From Lentzea aerocolonigenes (lineage in GTDB: Bacteria; Actinomycetota; Actinomycetes; Mycobacteriales; Pseudonocardiaceae): a stretch of DNA of 64,000 bases. The translations under genes were made by a program, and so were the position numbers. Location: assembly GCF_000955955.1 (NCBI RefSeq), contig NZ_JYJG01000045.1, positions 37,045-101,044 of the forward strand. The letters are read 5' to 3'. Positions 24,646-32,973 of this stretch are shown in pieces (the first letter of the stretch is position 1; each line of letters opens with the position of its first letter). Below the pieces are notes generated by a model. That model made no database searches. It had not been told where the DNA came from and saw only the letters and a program-made list of their open reading frames with translations.

Positions 24646-25431
24646 GTGAAGCGGGCAGCGGGAGACCTCGCTCCAGCGTTGCCCACGGCAGCGCTGGACA
24701 TCTCCGATGCGGTAATCGCTTTCCTCTTGATCGCCGGGTTCGCCGTCGCATACCTGTTCATCCGGCGCAGGCTCGCCCAGCGCATGGAACGGGCCGTGCA
24801 CGAGCTGCGCACCGAACAGGCCCGCGCCGACGAGCGCACGAGGCTCGCCGCCGAGATGCACGACGTCGTCACCCACCGCCTGAACCTGATGATCCTGCAG
24901 GCCGGGGCGTTGAAGGTGTCCGCGAAGGACGACGACGTGCGCAAGTCCGCCGAGGAGCTGCGCAGCGCGGGCTGTCAGGCGCTGGCCGAGCTGCGCGACC
25001 TCGTCGGCGTCCTGCGCAACGGCCGCACCCGCATCCCGGACGTCCTGCCCGACCGCCTGGCCAACCTGGTGGCCGACTCCGCCGCGACCGGTCTCGAGGT
25101 GACCCTCACCGAGCACGGCGACGCGGACATCATCTCCCCCGCGGTGCGCCGCACGATGTACCGCGTGGTGCAGGAATCCCTGACCAACGTGCACAAGCAC
25201 GCCCCCGGCGCGCACACCGAAATCACCATCCACTGTGGACCGAGCAGCGTCCGTGCCGTCATCCGCAACACCGCCCCGTCGTCCGCACCGGACACCCGCG
25301 CTGGACCGGGATCAGGCTTGTCGGGCCTGCGCGGCCGCGTGGAGATGGTCGGCGGCACCCTCACCGCGGGCCCGACGGACGACGGAGGCTTCCAAGTGGA
25401 CGCGGTGCTGCCGGCGTTCGTGCCGACCTGA
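24646..25431 (+). CDS. Orphan sensor histidine kinase (HisKA_3 type)
   Basis: 261 aa from the GTG at 24646, which lies 7 bases after TATCGT and is therefore probably translated leaderless. One membrane helix (~21-39), then a linker coiled coil and RTRLAAEMHDVVTHRLNLMI with the phospho-acceptor His72, as in NarL-partner kinases. VQESLTNVHKHAPGA (N box) and GSGLSGLRGRVEMVGG (G box) form the ATPase domain. There is no sensory extracellular domain and no response-regulator gene next to it, so its partner is elsewhere. It ends one base before the convergent PucR gene, with no spacer at all. The preceding 238 bp (24408-24645) show no gene or clear motif besides this promoter. Confidence 0.88.
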   Translation: MKRAAGDLAPALPTAALDISDAVIAFLLIAGFAVAYLFIRRRLAQRMERAVHELRTEQARADERTRLAAEMHDVVTHRLNLMILQAGALKVSAKDDDVRKSAEELRSAGCQALAELRDLVGVLRNGRTRIPDVLPDRLANLVADSAATGLEVTLTEHGDADIISPAVRRTMYRVVQESLTNVHKHAPGAHTEITIHCGPSSVRAVIRNTAPSSAPDTRAGPGSGLSGLRGRVEMVGGTLTAGPTDDGGFQVDAVLPAFVPT

Positions 25432-26967
25432 TCACTCGTCCGACGCGCGGACGGCCCGGCAGGCGAGGTGGACGGCGAGCCGCTCGTCCGGGTTCAGCAG
25501 GCTGACCCCGAGCAGCTGCTCGGCCCGGTTGATCCGCTGCGCCACCGTGTTGCGGTGCACCTTGAGCCGTACCGCCGCCGTGGACGTCACCGACTCCTCG
25601 TCCAGGTAGATGGCGAGAGTGCGCAGCAGCTGCCCGTCCTCCACGCCCGCCAGCGGTTCCAGCAACCGCGTCGCCTGCTCCACCAGCGCCGGCGTCTCCG
25701 CGGCCATCGACAGCAACCGCCGCACGCCCAGCTCGTCGATGTGCACGACCTTCGCGGCCCCGGTCATCGCCGCCGCCTCCCGTGCCTCCGCGAGCGTCCG
25801 CCCCACCCCGGACGCCCCGGGATGCGGCCGCCCGACACCGGCGACGAGCGTGCAGGGGCCGAGGGCCTGGGTGAGCTTCGCGGTCAGCTCTCGGTGCTGC
25901 GACGTCGGCGGTTCGGCGTCGTTGGTGATCCAGAACGACCAGCCCTCCGCACCCTCGACCAGCTGGCCGTGCAGGCCGCGCCGGGAGAGCTCGACGCGCA
26001 GGCGTTCGGTGTGGGCGACGTCGAGGATGCCGGGTGTCGGCGGGTTCGGCGTGGCGAAGATGCCCGTGTGCCAGCCGTCGAGGCGCCACCCGGCGAGCAC
26101 GGCCTGCTGCACCAGCTGCGGCGGCACGTCGTCGCCCGCGGCGAGCAGCTCGGACAGCAGCGAGCCGCGGGAACGGGCCCGGCGCTCGGTTTCGAGGCGT
26201 TCGGCGGCGACCCAGTTGCCGAGCGCCCACGACGCGACCTGGCTGATCTGCTGGACGGTCTCGGCCCAGCGCTTGTTGCGGCCGCGGGTGTGCGCGACGA
26301 GCCACAGGTGCACGTGCCCGGTCCGGTCGGTCTCGACCGGGACGGCCACCGCGACGCCCTCCGGCAGCTCGACGGTGGTGGCGATCGAGCCGACCAGCAG
26401 GTCCGGTGGCAGGCCCGGCGGCGAGACGCCCTCGATCGCCGTGCCGTCCGCGCTCATCACCGCGCACGTCACGTGCAGCTCGCCGGACAGGATCGTGATG
26501 ACCGACCGCGGGTCCGGCTTGCTGCGCCCCAGCCGTGCGGTGACGGCGTTGAGCAGCCTCGCGGCGGCGACCTCGGGACGGCGGACGGCCGTGCGCAACG
26601 AGTCGGCGACCAGCAGCGGGTCCTCCGCCTTGGTCTGCAGCAGCGGCACACCGAGCCGGTTGGCGAACGAAATCGTTGCGGTGGAAGGAGGCTGGTAGGT
26701 GCCGGTCGACGGGCGCACCAGCACGACGGCCCGCACGTCGGCGCTGTAGGCACGGCGCAGCGCCACCTCGACGAGGTACGGCTGGTGTCCAGTGAGGATC
26801 ACCAGGTCGCCCGCAGAGCACGCCTCGACGGCCGTCATGTCCGCCGCCAGCCGCACGTCCGCGACCTCGGTGTCGATCCCGCGTCCGCCCGCGAGCAGGC
26901 ACGCCTCACCGAGCACGCCGATCTCCAGCAGATCGCGCACGGTCAGCGAGTCGGCGTCGTCGATCAC
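25432..26967 (-). CDS. PucR family transcriptional regulator of the hydantoin operon
   Basis: 511 aa. The N-terminal PucR domain (LTVRDLLEIGVLGEACLLAG, DLVILTGHQPYLVEVALRRA, AVVLVRPSTG) is typical of regulators of purine and amide catabolism. The central CdaR-GGDEF-like region contains GVGRPHPGASGVGRTLAEAR, and the C-terminal HTH reads VTSTAAVRLKVHRNTVAQRI followed by NRAEQLLGVSLLNPDERLA. Its start overlaps the preceding DUF917 stop as ATGA, so it is made from the same mRNA as the catabolic genes. It probably activates or represses that operon in response to the substrate. Confidence 0.9.
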   Translation of the reverse strand: MIDDADSLTVRDLLEIGVLGEACLLAGGRGIDTEVADVRLAADMTAVEACSAGDLVILTGHQPYLVEVALRRAYSADVRAVVLVRPSTGTYQPPSTATISFANRLGVPLLQTKAEDPLLVADSLRTAVRRPEVAAARLLNAVTARLGRSKPDPRSVITILSGELHVTCAVMSADGTAIEGVSPPGLPPDLLVGSIATTVELPEGVAVAVPVETDRTGHVHLWLVAHTRGRNKRWAETVQQISQVASWALGNWVAAERLETERRARSRGSLLSELLAAGDDVPPQLVQQAVLAGWRLDGWHTGIFATPNPPTPGILDVAHTERLRVELSRRGLHGQLVEGAEGWSFWITNDAEPPTSQHRELTAKLTQALGPCTLVAGVGRPHPGASGVGRTLAEAREAAAMTGAAKVVHIDELGVRRLLSMAAETPALVEQATRLLEPLAGVEDGQLLRTLAIYLDEESVTSTAAVRLKVHRNTVAQRINRAEQLLGVSLLNPDERLAVHLACRAVRASDE

Positions 26968-28025
26968 GTGACGTCCCGGAACGGCAGGTAGTCGAGGTCA
27001 TAGCCGAACGCCCGCGGGTCGACTCGCCCGAGCATCGGTTCCCGAACCCATTGCGGTGGCGATGGGAGCGCGACCACATCCACCACCGCACCGAACCTGA
27101 GCCGCTCGGTCGACACCGGTTTGCCCGACTCCGCGTCCAGGCAGCACAGCAGATCAGGGGTCGTCACGAGCGGTTCACCGTCCGCCAGTGCGACGAGGTA
27201 CTCACCCTGCATCTCCACGCGCACATACGCATCGTCGGCGTCCAGGCGGCGCAGCGCCACCGTTCCACGAGGAAAGTCCCCGACGGACTCCCGCCAGACT
27301 TCGACGACTTTTCCCCGCGCCACGAGGAAACCGCCGGACGCCTTCGCGCGTTCGTCCACTGAAAGCGTTTGCTGCGACCAGATCTCACCGAGCTCCAGCG
27401 CGCGCTGCAGCGAGCCCGTTATGCCCGCTTCGAGCGCGTCTGCGAGCTTCAGCGGTTTTGCGACCATCATCGCCCAGCCGCCGAAGTCGACCATCACCGT
27501 GCGCGCGAGCTTCTCGATGCCGGTCGCGTCGAGGACCGCCCGGTTTCCGCTGGGTTCGGTGATGGCCAACGGGGTCGTGGGCAGCCCGGCCGCGTCGTAG
27601 GTCGTCTGGTCGATCCGTGGGAACGCTCTCCCCATCCCGTCCACGTCGACGTACGGCAGCCCCAGCCGGGCCGCGAGGATCAGCGGCAGCAACCCGTTGC
27701 ACCCGCCGACCTCCCACCCGATCACCGCCGTCGCGGTCGTGGAATCGTGCGCCTGCAACGCCTTCAGCGCGTCCTCCGCCTCCTGGCCGGACGGCAGCTT
27801 CTCGATCATCACGGTCGGCGCGCCGATCAGTCCGACCCGTGCACCGTGCCCGTCCGGGTCGGCCTCTGCCGGCGAAAGAACGGTGACAGGTCCGCTTTGT
27901 CGCATTTCTTGCCTGAGCATCGCCGCGAACGCGTGCGTCTCGTGCTCGCCACCACCGCCGCCGCTGCCGAGCATGACCACGCCCAGGGCGAGCTGGTCCA
28001 CCTCGTCAGGCTGGAGCAGGTGCAT
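26964..28025 (-). CDS. DUF917 family protein (hydantoinase-associated), copy 1
   Basis: 353 aa. MHLLQPDEVDQLALGVVMLG followed by SGGGGGEHETHA, APTVMIEKLPSGQEAEDALK, VIGWEVGGCNGLLPLILAAR, LPYVDVDGMGRAFPRIDQ are the invariant DUF917 blocks. Family members accompany HyuA-type hydantoinase/oxoprolinase subunits, and one branch is known as S-methyl thiohydantoin desulfurase. A second DUF917 gene lies just upstream (56 bp) and this one overlaps the PucR gene by 4 bp. The two DUF917 proteins are clearly different in sequence, so they may form a heteromer or act on different intermediates. Confidence 0.88.
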   Translation of the reverse strand: MHLLQPDEVDQLALGVVMLGSGGGGGEHETHAFAAMLRQEMRQSGPVTVLSPAEADPDGHGARVGLIGAPTVMIEKLPSGQEAEDALKALQAHDSTTATAVIGWEVGGCNGLLPLILAARLGLPYVDVDGMGRAFPRIDQTTYDAAGLPTTPLAITEPSGNRAVLDATGIEKLARTVMVDFGGWAMMVAKPLKLADALEAGITGSLQRALELGEIWSQQTLSVDERAKASGGFLVARGKVVEVWRESVGDFPRGTVALRRLDADDAYVRVEMQGEYLVALADGEPLVTTPDLLCCLDAESGKPVSTERLRFGAVVDVVALPSPPQWVREPMLGRVDPRAFGYDLDYLPFRDVT

Positions 28026-28041
28026 GCGCGAGACAGTAGTG

Positions 28042-28079
28042 CCGCCGGTGCTCGCGCGAGAAGCACTTGGTACCGGCGG
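28042..28079 (-). terminator. Intercistronic hairpin between the two DUF917 genes
   Basis: CCGCCGGT (28042-28049) pairs with ACCGGCGG (28072-28079), with an inner GTGCT/AGCAC helix in the loop. It fills most of the 56-bp gap and lacks a U tract, so it more likely attenuates or stabilises mRNA between the upstream and downstream halves of the operon than fully terminates. Confidence 0.45.
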
Positions 28080-28081
28080 GT

Positions 28082-29140
28082 CTACTGGCCCCCTAGCGGA
28101 GAGTATGCGTGCGAGTAGCCGAACGCCGACGGCCCGACCAGGGCAAGGCCTTCTGGCGTCCGCCAGCGCGGGTGGCAGGGCGCACCGAGGACCGCGACCC
28201 GCTGCCCGTACCGCAACCGCTCGGCCGGCACGGGTTCACCCTCGGCGTCGAGCACGCAGATCAGGTCCGGCACCGAGGCGACGACCTCGCCGTCCCGCGA
28301 CGCGACGAGGTGCTCGTTCTGGAACTCGAGACGGCAGCTCGCCCCGTCGCCCTCGAGGCGCGCCTCCCCCTTGGCGAACCCGGGATCGTTGGCGCGCATG
28401 ACGTCCACGACCTTGCCGGTGAACAGCACCTCGCCGCCGAGGAACGACGCGATGGCCTGGCACGGGTCGACGTGCTGCTGCCGGACCCGTTCGACGAGCC
28501 GGCCGAGTTTCGCCGCCAGCGTGAGCGTGCCGGGGATCGTGATGTCGCGCGCCTGCTTGCCGGACATGGGAAAGCTGCTCATCAACGCGGTGCAGCCCAT
28601 GCCGATCGTCGCCGAGCGCGCGAGCCGTTCCGCCCAGTGGTTGTCGTGGACGTCGAGCACGATCGAGTTGCCCTTCTCGTCCGCGACCGCGAGCGGCCTG
28701 GCCAGCACGCCGTCGAGCGTGCAGACGACCATCTGCACCATCGGGAACGCGCGGCCCATGCAGTCCGCGTCGAGCACCGGCAGGCCGAGCGACGCGGCCA
28801 CCGGGAACGGCGCGAGCGAGTTCATCCCGCCGACCTCGATGGGCAGCACGTGCGTGATCGGGCGGCCGATCTCCCGTTGCAGGGTGAGGAAAGCCGTGAC
28901 GGCTTCCTCGCCGGCGGGCAGCTTCTCGATCATCACGGTCGGCGCGCCGATCATGCCGATTCCCGCGACCAGAGCGTCGTCCGGTACCTCGTGGAGCTCG
29001 GCCACGAGCACAGGTCCGTACTCCAGCACGGCCTGTTCCGCGACGAGCCTGCCGATGTACGGATCGCCGCCACCGCCCGTGCCCAGGATCGCGGCGCCAC
29101 GGGCGATGTGCCTCAGCTCGTCCGCTCCGATCTCACGCAC
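28082..29140 (-). CDS. DUF917 family protein (hydantoinase-associated), copy 2
   Basis: 352 aa from the GTG at 29140, fixed by GGAGGG seven bases upstream and by its overlap with the HyuA stop (GTGCGTGA, 8 bp). It shows the same family blocks as copy 1 in diverged form: ILGTGGGGDPYIGRL, IGAPTVMIEKLPAGEEAVTA, PIEVGGMNSLAPFPVAASL, PVLDADCMGRAFPMVQ. Translationally coupled to the hydantoinase gene, so probably its obligate second subunit. Confidence 0.9.
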   Translation of the reverse strand: MREIGADELRHIARGAAILGTGGGGDPYIGRLVAEQAVLEYGPVLVAELHEVPDDALVAGIGMIGAPTVMIEKLPAGEEAVTAFLTLQREIGRPITHVLPIEVGGMNSLAPFPVAASLGLPVLDADCMGRAFPMVQMVVCTLDGVLARPLAVADEKGNSIVLDVHDNHWAERLARSATIGMGCTALMSSFPMSGKQARDITIPGTLTLAAKLGRLVERVRQQHVDPCQAIASFLGGEVLFTGKVVDVMRANDPGFAKGEARLEGDGASCRLEFQNEHLVASRDGEVVASVPDLICVLDAEGEPVPAERLRYGQRVAVLGAPCHPRWRTPEGLALVGPSAFGYSHAYSPLGGQ

Positions 29141-30704
29141 GCGCCCTCCTCGGGGCGTCCTCCAGTACAAGATCGCCCACGGCTCTCGCGCGCACCCTGC
29201 TCGCGTTGCCCGGCAGGTACGCCAACGGGATCTCCTCGACCTCGACGATCCGCACGCTGTCGGCCCTCGCGCCCGCCGCGACGGCCTTGTCCACGGCCTC
29301 CTGGCGAGCCGAGTCGAGCACCTCGTCCCGCCGGTTCGGGTCGATCGTGAAGACCCGGTCGACCTCGCCACCGACCTGCGCGATCGCGGCGCCGATGGCG
29401 TTGGCGAACGCGTGGTGCTCTGGCCTGATCAGCTCGCTGACGCCCTCCACCTCGTCCGGCACGAGCACGCTGCCGCCGCCGACCAGCACGACGGGCAACG
29501 GCGCGGGGCTCGTGCGCATGCGGTCGACCTGCGTGGCGATCTGCTCGCAGACGTGGTCGAGCACCGCGTCGACGAGTTTCCGGTCGAGGTTCTTGACGAG
29601 CCCGGGGTCGCCGATCTCGGCGAGACCCGCCGCGACCGCGATGTCCGTCGCGGTGAGCGTGTCGCCACCGAAGACGAGTGACTGCTGAGCGAGCCGGTAG
29701 CCGACGCTGTCCGGGCCGACCGAGATGCCTTCTTTCTGTTCTCGCACAACACTTCCGCCGCCCAGGCCGATGGACAGCACGTCGGGCATCCGGAAGTTGG
29801 TGCGCACTCCGCTGATCATCACCTCGGACGAGGCTTCGCGCGGAAAACCGTTGTGCAGCATGCCGACGTCGGTCGTGGTGCCACCGACGTCGATCACCGC
29901 GCACTCGTCCAGTCCGGACAGGAACGCCCCGCCGCGCATGGAGTTCGTGGGCCCTGAGGAGAACGTGGCGACCGGGTAGCAGCGCGCGTACTCCAGGTCC
30001 ATCAACGTGCCGTCGTTCTGGCTCAGGTACAGAGGGGCGTCGATGCCTTGTGCCGTCAGGGATTCCGTGAGCCCGTCGGCGATCTGCTCGGCGAGCTCCC
30101 GCAGCGCGGCGTTGATGATCGTCGCGTTCTCCCGCTCCAGCAGGCCGAGCCGCCCGATCTCGTGGGAAAAGCTGACGAGCAGGTCCGGCACCTCGGCGGT
30201 CAGGATCTCGGCGGCCCGGCGCTCCAGGTCGCCGTTGACCAGCGAGAACACCGACGAGATGGCGACCGACCGCACGCCCTTGGCCGCGATGTCCGTGGCG
30301 ACGCCGCGCAGCTCGTCCTCGTCGAGCGGCGAGATGACCCGGCCGTCGTACTCGTACCCGCCGTGGCAGAGGTACGAGTGCCCGCCGATGACCTGACGCA
30401 GCCGCTGCGGCCAGTCGACGAACGGCGGAAGTGCTTTGGTGGCGGGAAGTCCGAGCCGCACCGCCGCGGTCTGCGCGAGCCCTCGACCCTCGACGACGGC
30501 GTTGACGAAGTGCGTCGTGCCGATCATGACGGCATTGACCGCCGCGGGTTCGAAGTTCTGGGCCGCCTGCAGACCGTTGAGCGCGTTGACGATCCCGGTC
30601 GTCACATCCGCCGTGGTCGTCGTCTTGCACTCGGCGAGGACACGCCGTCCTTCAACGAGAACGGCATCGGTGTTCGTGCCGCCGACGTCGATACCGATGT
30701 GCAT
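29133..30704 (-). CDS. Hydantoinase/oxoprolinase family protein (HyuA-like)
   Basis: 523 aa, shorter than 5-oxoprolinase (~700 in HyuA) and matching the compact class paired with DUF917 proteins. N-terminal MHIGIDVGGTNTDAVLVEG is the actin-fold phosphate-1 motif, CAVIDVGGTTTDVGML the second, and LSIGLGGGSVVRE plus PVVLVGGGSVLVP complete the ASKHA ATP site. It should open a cyclic amide (hydantoin, thiohydantoin or oxoproline-like ring) in an ATP-dependent way. The gene lies 16 bp after the NCS1 permease gene and overlaps copy 2 of DUF917, so uptake, ring opening and further processing are encoded in order. Confidence 0.9.
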   Translation of the reverse strand: MHIGIDVGGTNTDAVLVEGRRVLAECKTTTTADVTTGIVNALNGLQAAQNFEPAAVNAVMIGTTHFVNAVVEGRGLAQTAAVRLGLPATKALPPFVDWPQRLRQVIGGHSYLCHGGYEYDGRVISPLDEDELRGVATDIAAKGVRSVAISSVFSLVNGDLERRAAEILTAEVPDLLVSFSHEIGRLGLLERENATIINAALRELAEQIADGLTESLTAQGIDAPLYLSQNDGTLMDLEYARCYPVATFSSGPTNSMRGGAFLSGLDECAVIDVGGTTTDVGMLHNGFPREASSEVMISGVRTNFRMPDVLSIGLGGGSVVREQKEGISVGPDSVGYRLAQQSLVFGGDTLTATDIAVAAGLAEIGDPGLVKNLDRKLVDAVLDHVCEQIATQVDRMRTSPAPLPVVLVGGGSVLVPDEVEGVSELIRPEHHAFANAIGAAIAQVGGEVDRVFTIDPNRRDEVLDSARQEAVDKAVAAGARADSVRIVEVEEIPLAYLPGNASRVRARAVGDLVLEDAPRRARA

Positions 30705-30720
30705 TTCGCTGAACCACCCC

Positions 30721-32040
30721 TCAGGCGGCCGACGCTTCCCCGACCACCTTACGGTTGGTGGCCCTGCGCGTCCTCATGCGGAGCAGGTCCAATCTGCCGG
30801 CTGAGACGTAGAGGGCGAACGCGAGCACGAGGGAGTTCACACTGGACTGCCCGAACGGCAGCAGCTCACCGAGGATCGCGGCGGCAGGCCAGATGACCAC
30901 GGTCGCGGGCACCCAGCTCGGAGCCGACCTCGGCACGTGCGGCCGGGTGGAGATGATCTCGTTGCGCCAGCGCCGCACGACGTAGTACTCGGCGATCATG
31001 ATGCCGGTGACGGGCGGGAACACCACGCCCAGCAGCACCAGGAAGTGGCTGAACTGGTGCACGATCCCGGCCGCGGCGAGGAAACTGCCCGCGCACCCGA
31101 CCATGACCGTGACCTGCGCCCGGCTGATCCGCACCGCGAACACGGCGTCGAAGAAGTTCACCAGCCCCAGCGACGCCGAGTAGAGGTTCCAGTCGTTGAT
31201 CTTCAGCACGGCCGTGACGACGATCAGCGCCCCGATCCAGCCGCTCGACGAGCCGATGACGCCCATGATGTCCGTGGTGCCGAGCCCGTGCGCGATGACC
31301 ACGCCGGCCAGGCTGATGACCCACTCCCCGAGCGTGATGCCGAGGATCGTCTGCTTCGCCACGTCCCACTCGTTGCGGTTGAAGCGCGTCATGTCCGGCG
31401 CGATCGCGGCCCCGACGATGAAACTGCCGGTCACCAGCGTCACCGCGGTCATCATGCCAATGGGTGTCCCCGGCACCTCGCTGCTGAGCGCCTTCGGCAG
31501 GTCGTCGACCTTCGTCAGCACGAGCCACCCGAGCAGCAGCAGGAACGCCGGCACCGCCACGTAGGCCGTCCACGCCATCCACCGCACCCCGTAGGCCGCG
31601 ATGACCGTGACCGCGATGCCGAAGAGCAACGACCACACAGGCGTCGGCAACACCCCCACGGCTCCGGCGAGCGTGGCGCCCGCGAGCCCGGTCTGCACCC
31701 CGAACCACCCGGTGCAGCTCAGCGCGATGATCAGCCCGAGCATCGCACTACCGGCGTGCCCGAACCCGGTCCACCTGGTCAGGATCGCCGTCGACAGACC
31801 TTCGCGCTGCCCGATCACCCCGACCGCGACCGCGATCGCGTTGAGCACCAGGGCCCCGATCGTGAGCGCCGCGAACGCGTCCCAGAACGACATCCCGAAG
31901 CCGAGTGTCGCGCCCAGCAGCAACTGGCTCAGCGCGGTCGTCTGCCCGAAGCGCTGGGTCGCGACTGACAACCACGGGTGCCGCGCCTGGTCAGGGACAC
32001 GGCTGAGGGCCTGGTCGTCATGCCCGAGAAGAGCGGCCAC
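30721..32040 (-). CDS. NCS1 family cytosine/purine/hydantoin permease
   Basis: 439 aa with 12 predicted membrane helices. TTALSQLLLGATLGFGMSFW, GWFGVQTGLAG, APDMTRFNRNEWDVAKQTIL and NDWNLYSASLGLVNFF are the CodB-branch NCS1 signatures (substrate site in helices 1, 3, 6, 8). GTG start with GGAGGGA eight bases upstream. It heads the operon to HyuA-DUF917-DUF917-PucR, so a hydantoin-like or pyrimidine/purine-derived cyclic amide is the likely substrate. Sodium or proton coupling cannot be told from sequence. Confidence 0.9.
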   Translation of the reverse strand: MAALLGHDDQALSRVPDQARHPWLSVATQRFGQTTALSQLLLGATLGFGMSFWDAFAALTIGALVLNAIAVAVGVIGQREGLSTAILTRWTGFGHAGSAMLGLIIALSCTGWFGVQTGLAGATLAGAVGVLPTPVWSLLFGIAVTVIAAYGVRWMAWTAYVAVPAFLLLLGWLVLTKVDDLPKALSSEVPGTPIGMMTAVTLVTGSFIVGAAIAPDMTRFNRNEWDVAKQTILGITLGEWVISLAGVVIAHGLGTTDIMGVIGSSSGWIGALIVVTAVLKINDWNLYSASLGLVNFFDAVFAVRISRAQVTVMVGCAGSFLAAAGIVHQFSHFLVLLGVVFPPVTGIMIAEYYVVRRWRNEIISTRPHVPRSAPSWVPATVVIWPAAAILGELLPFGQSSVNSLVLAFALYVSAGRLDLLRMRTRRATNRKVVGEASAA

Positions 32041-32105
32041 AACTCGTCCCTCCGCCCTGTGATCGACAAGTCGGACAGTAATCGCCGTCTCACCATCGAG
32101 CTACA

Positions 32106-32121
32106 GACAATGTGCACTGTC
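32106..32121. promoter_or_regulatory. Imperfect palindrome upstream of the hydantoin operon
   Basis: GACAATGTGCACTGTC pairs at 6 of 8 positions and is centred ~73 bp upstream of the permease start codon. It is the only dyad I see in this 115-bp spacer and is a candidate PucR or other regulator site; weak support. Confidence 0.3.
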
Positions 32122-32155
32122 GGACGAATCATCACGTTGCGATTCGCACAGGCTC

Positions 32156-32788
32156 TTAATTCATCGCCAGCCTGATCCGACGCCGCGCCACCAGCCGCGT
32201 CTGATGCACATCAACGCTCACCCCGAGCCCAGGCCGCCGTTCAAACCGGTCGTAGCTGCGGCTGAGCAGCCAATGAGCCGCCTCCGCAGAGATCAACTCC
32301 AACCGCACCTGCTGCTTGAGCCGCTCGAGTGCTTCGTCGACGCGACGTGTGATGAACGCATGCCGCGTCAAGCTCCCACTGATTTCATCGATCATGAAAA
32401 CCATGGCGTGCGGCTCGTCCTCATACGCATAACTGCACAGCAGTGCCAGATATCCGGCGTCGAGCGACCGGTCCCCGATCCAGCACTCCCGGAACTCGAG
32501 CTTGCCGAGGTCCCACGGCGGCTCCGGCTGCTCCTGGGCCGCCTGTTCCGCCCATTGCCCGGGCCGTCCGGGGAGGAGGTGCGCCAGCGCGGTGAGGAGG
32601 GCAGCGGATCGCCGGCTCGGCACCTCCTTGAGGTGCTGGACGACCGCCTCCCACAACGCCTCGTTGTCCGCGAACGGCCCCACGAACGCACTGACCTGCA
32701 ACTCGACTTCGAGCGGATCAGTCAGCTGCGGCAACGGACGCCCGGCATCCACCACCGCCTGCTGCATGGGGGTCAGCCTCGTCCGCAC
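32156..32788 (-). CDS. Unknown protein divergent from the defence island
   Basis: 210 aa from the GTG at 32788, chosen because TAACCT lies exactly 7 bases upstream (leaderless pattern). I do not recognise the family. It is soluble and mildly acidic in the middle, with PWDLGKLEFRECWIGDRSLD, DEPHAMVFMIDEISGSLTRH and a basic C-terminus (RLVARRRIRLAMN). The central ALLTALAHLLPG segment looks helical. It is divergent from the first nuclease-helicase gene with a 185-bp spacer, and so may be its regulator or accessory protein, or may be unrelated. Confidence 0.6.
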   Translation of the reverse strand: MRTRLTPMQQAVVDAGRPLPQLTDPLEVELQVSAFVGPFADNEALWEAVVQHLKEVPSRRSAALLTALAHLLPGRPGQWAEQAAQEQPEPPWDLGKLEFRECWIGDRSLDAGYLALLCSYAYEDEPHAMVFMIDEISGSLTRHAFITRRVDEALERLKQQVRLELISAEAAHWLLSRSYDRFERRPGLGVSVDVHQTRLVARRRIRLAMN

Positions 32789-32921
32789 GCGCGGCAGGTT
32801 AGCCCGATCGGCGCAACCCAGCCCGTTCCTTGATCCACGCCACCACACGGATCACCCCATCGAGGTCGAGAGCCGACACCGAGTCGTTCGCGCAATGCAG
32901 ACAACCCGCCACTCGTTTGGG

Positions 32922-32927
32922 TATAAC
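32922..32927 (+). promoter_or_regulatory. Candidate -10 of the first nuclease-helicase gene
   Basis: TATAAC in a locally AT-richer stretch of the 185-bp divergent spacer, 46 bp before the GTG at 32974. No convincing -35 lies 16-18 bp upstream. It is the best -10 in the spacer and points into the island. Confidence 0.4.
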
Positions 32928-32973
32928 CTGATCGGGTGATGGGGGTCACGTTGAGCGAGCAATCGGGGGTCAA

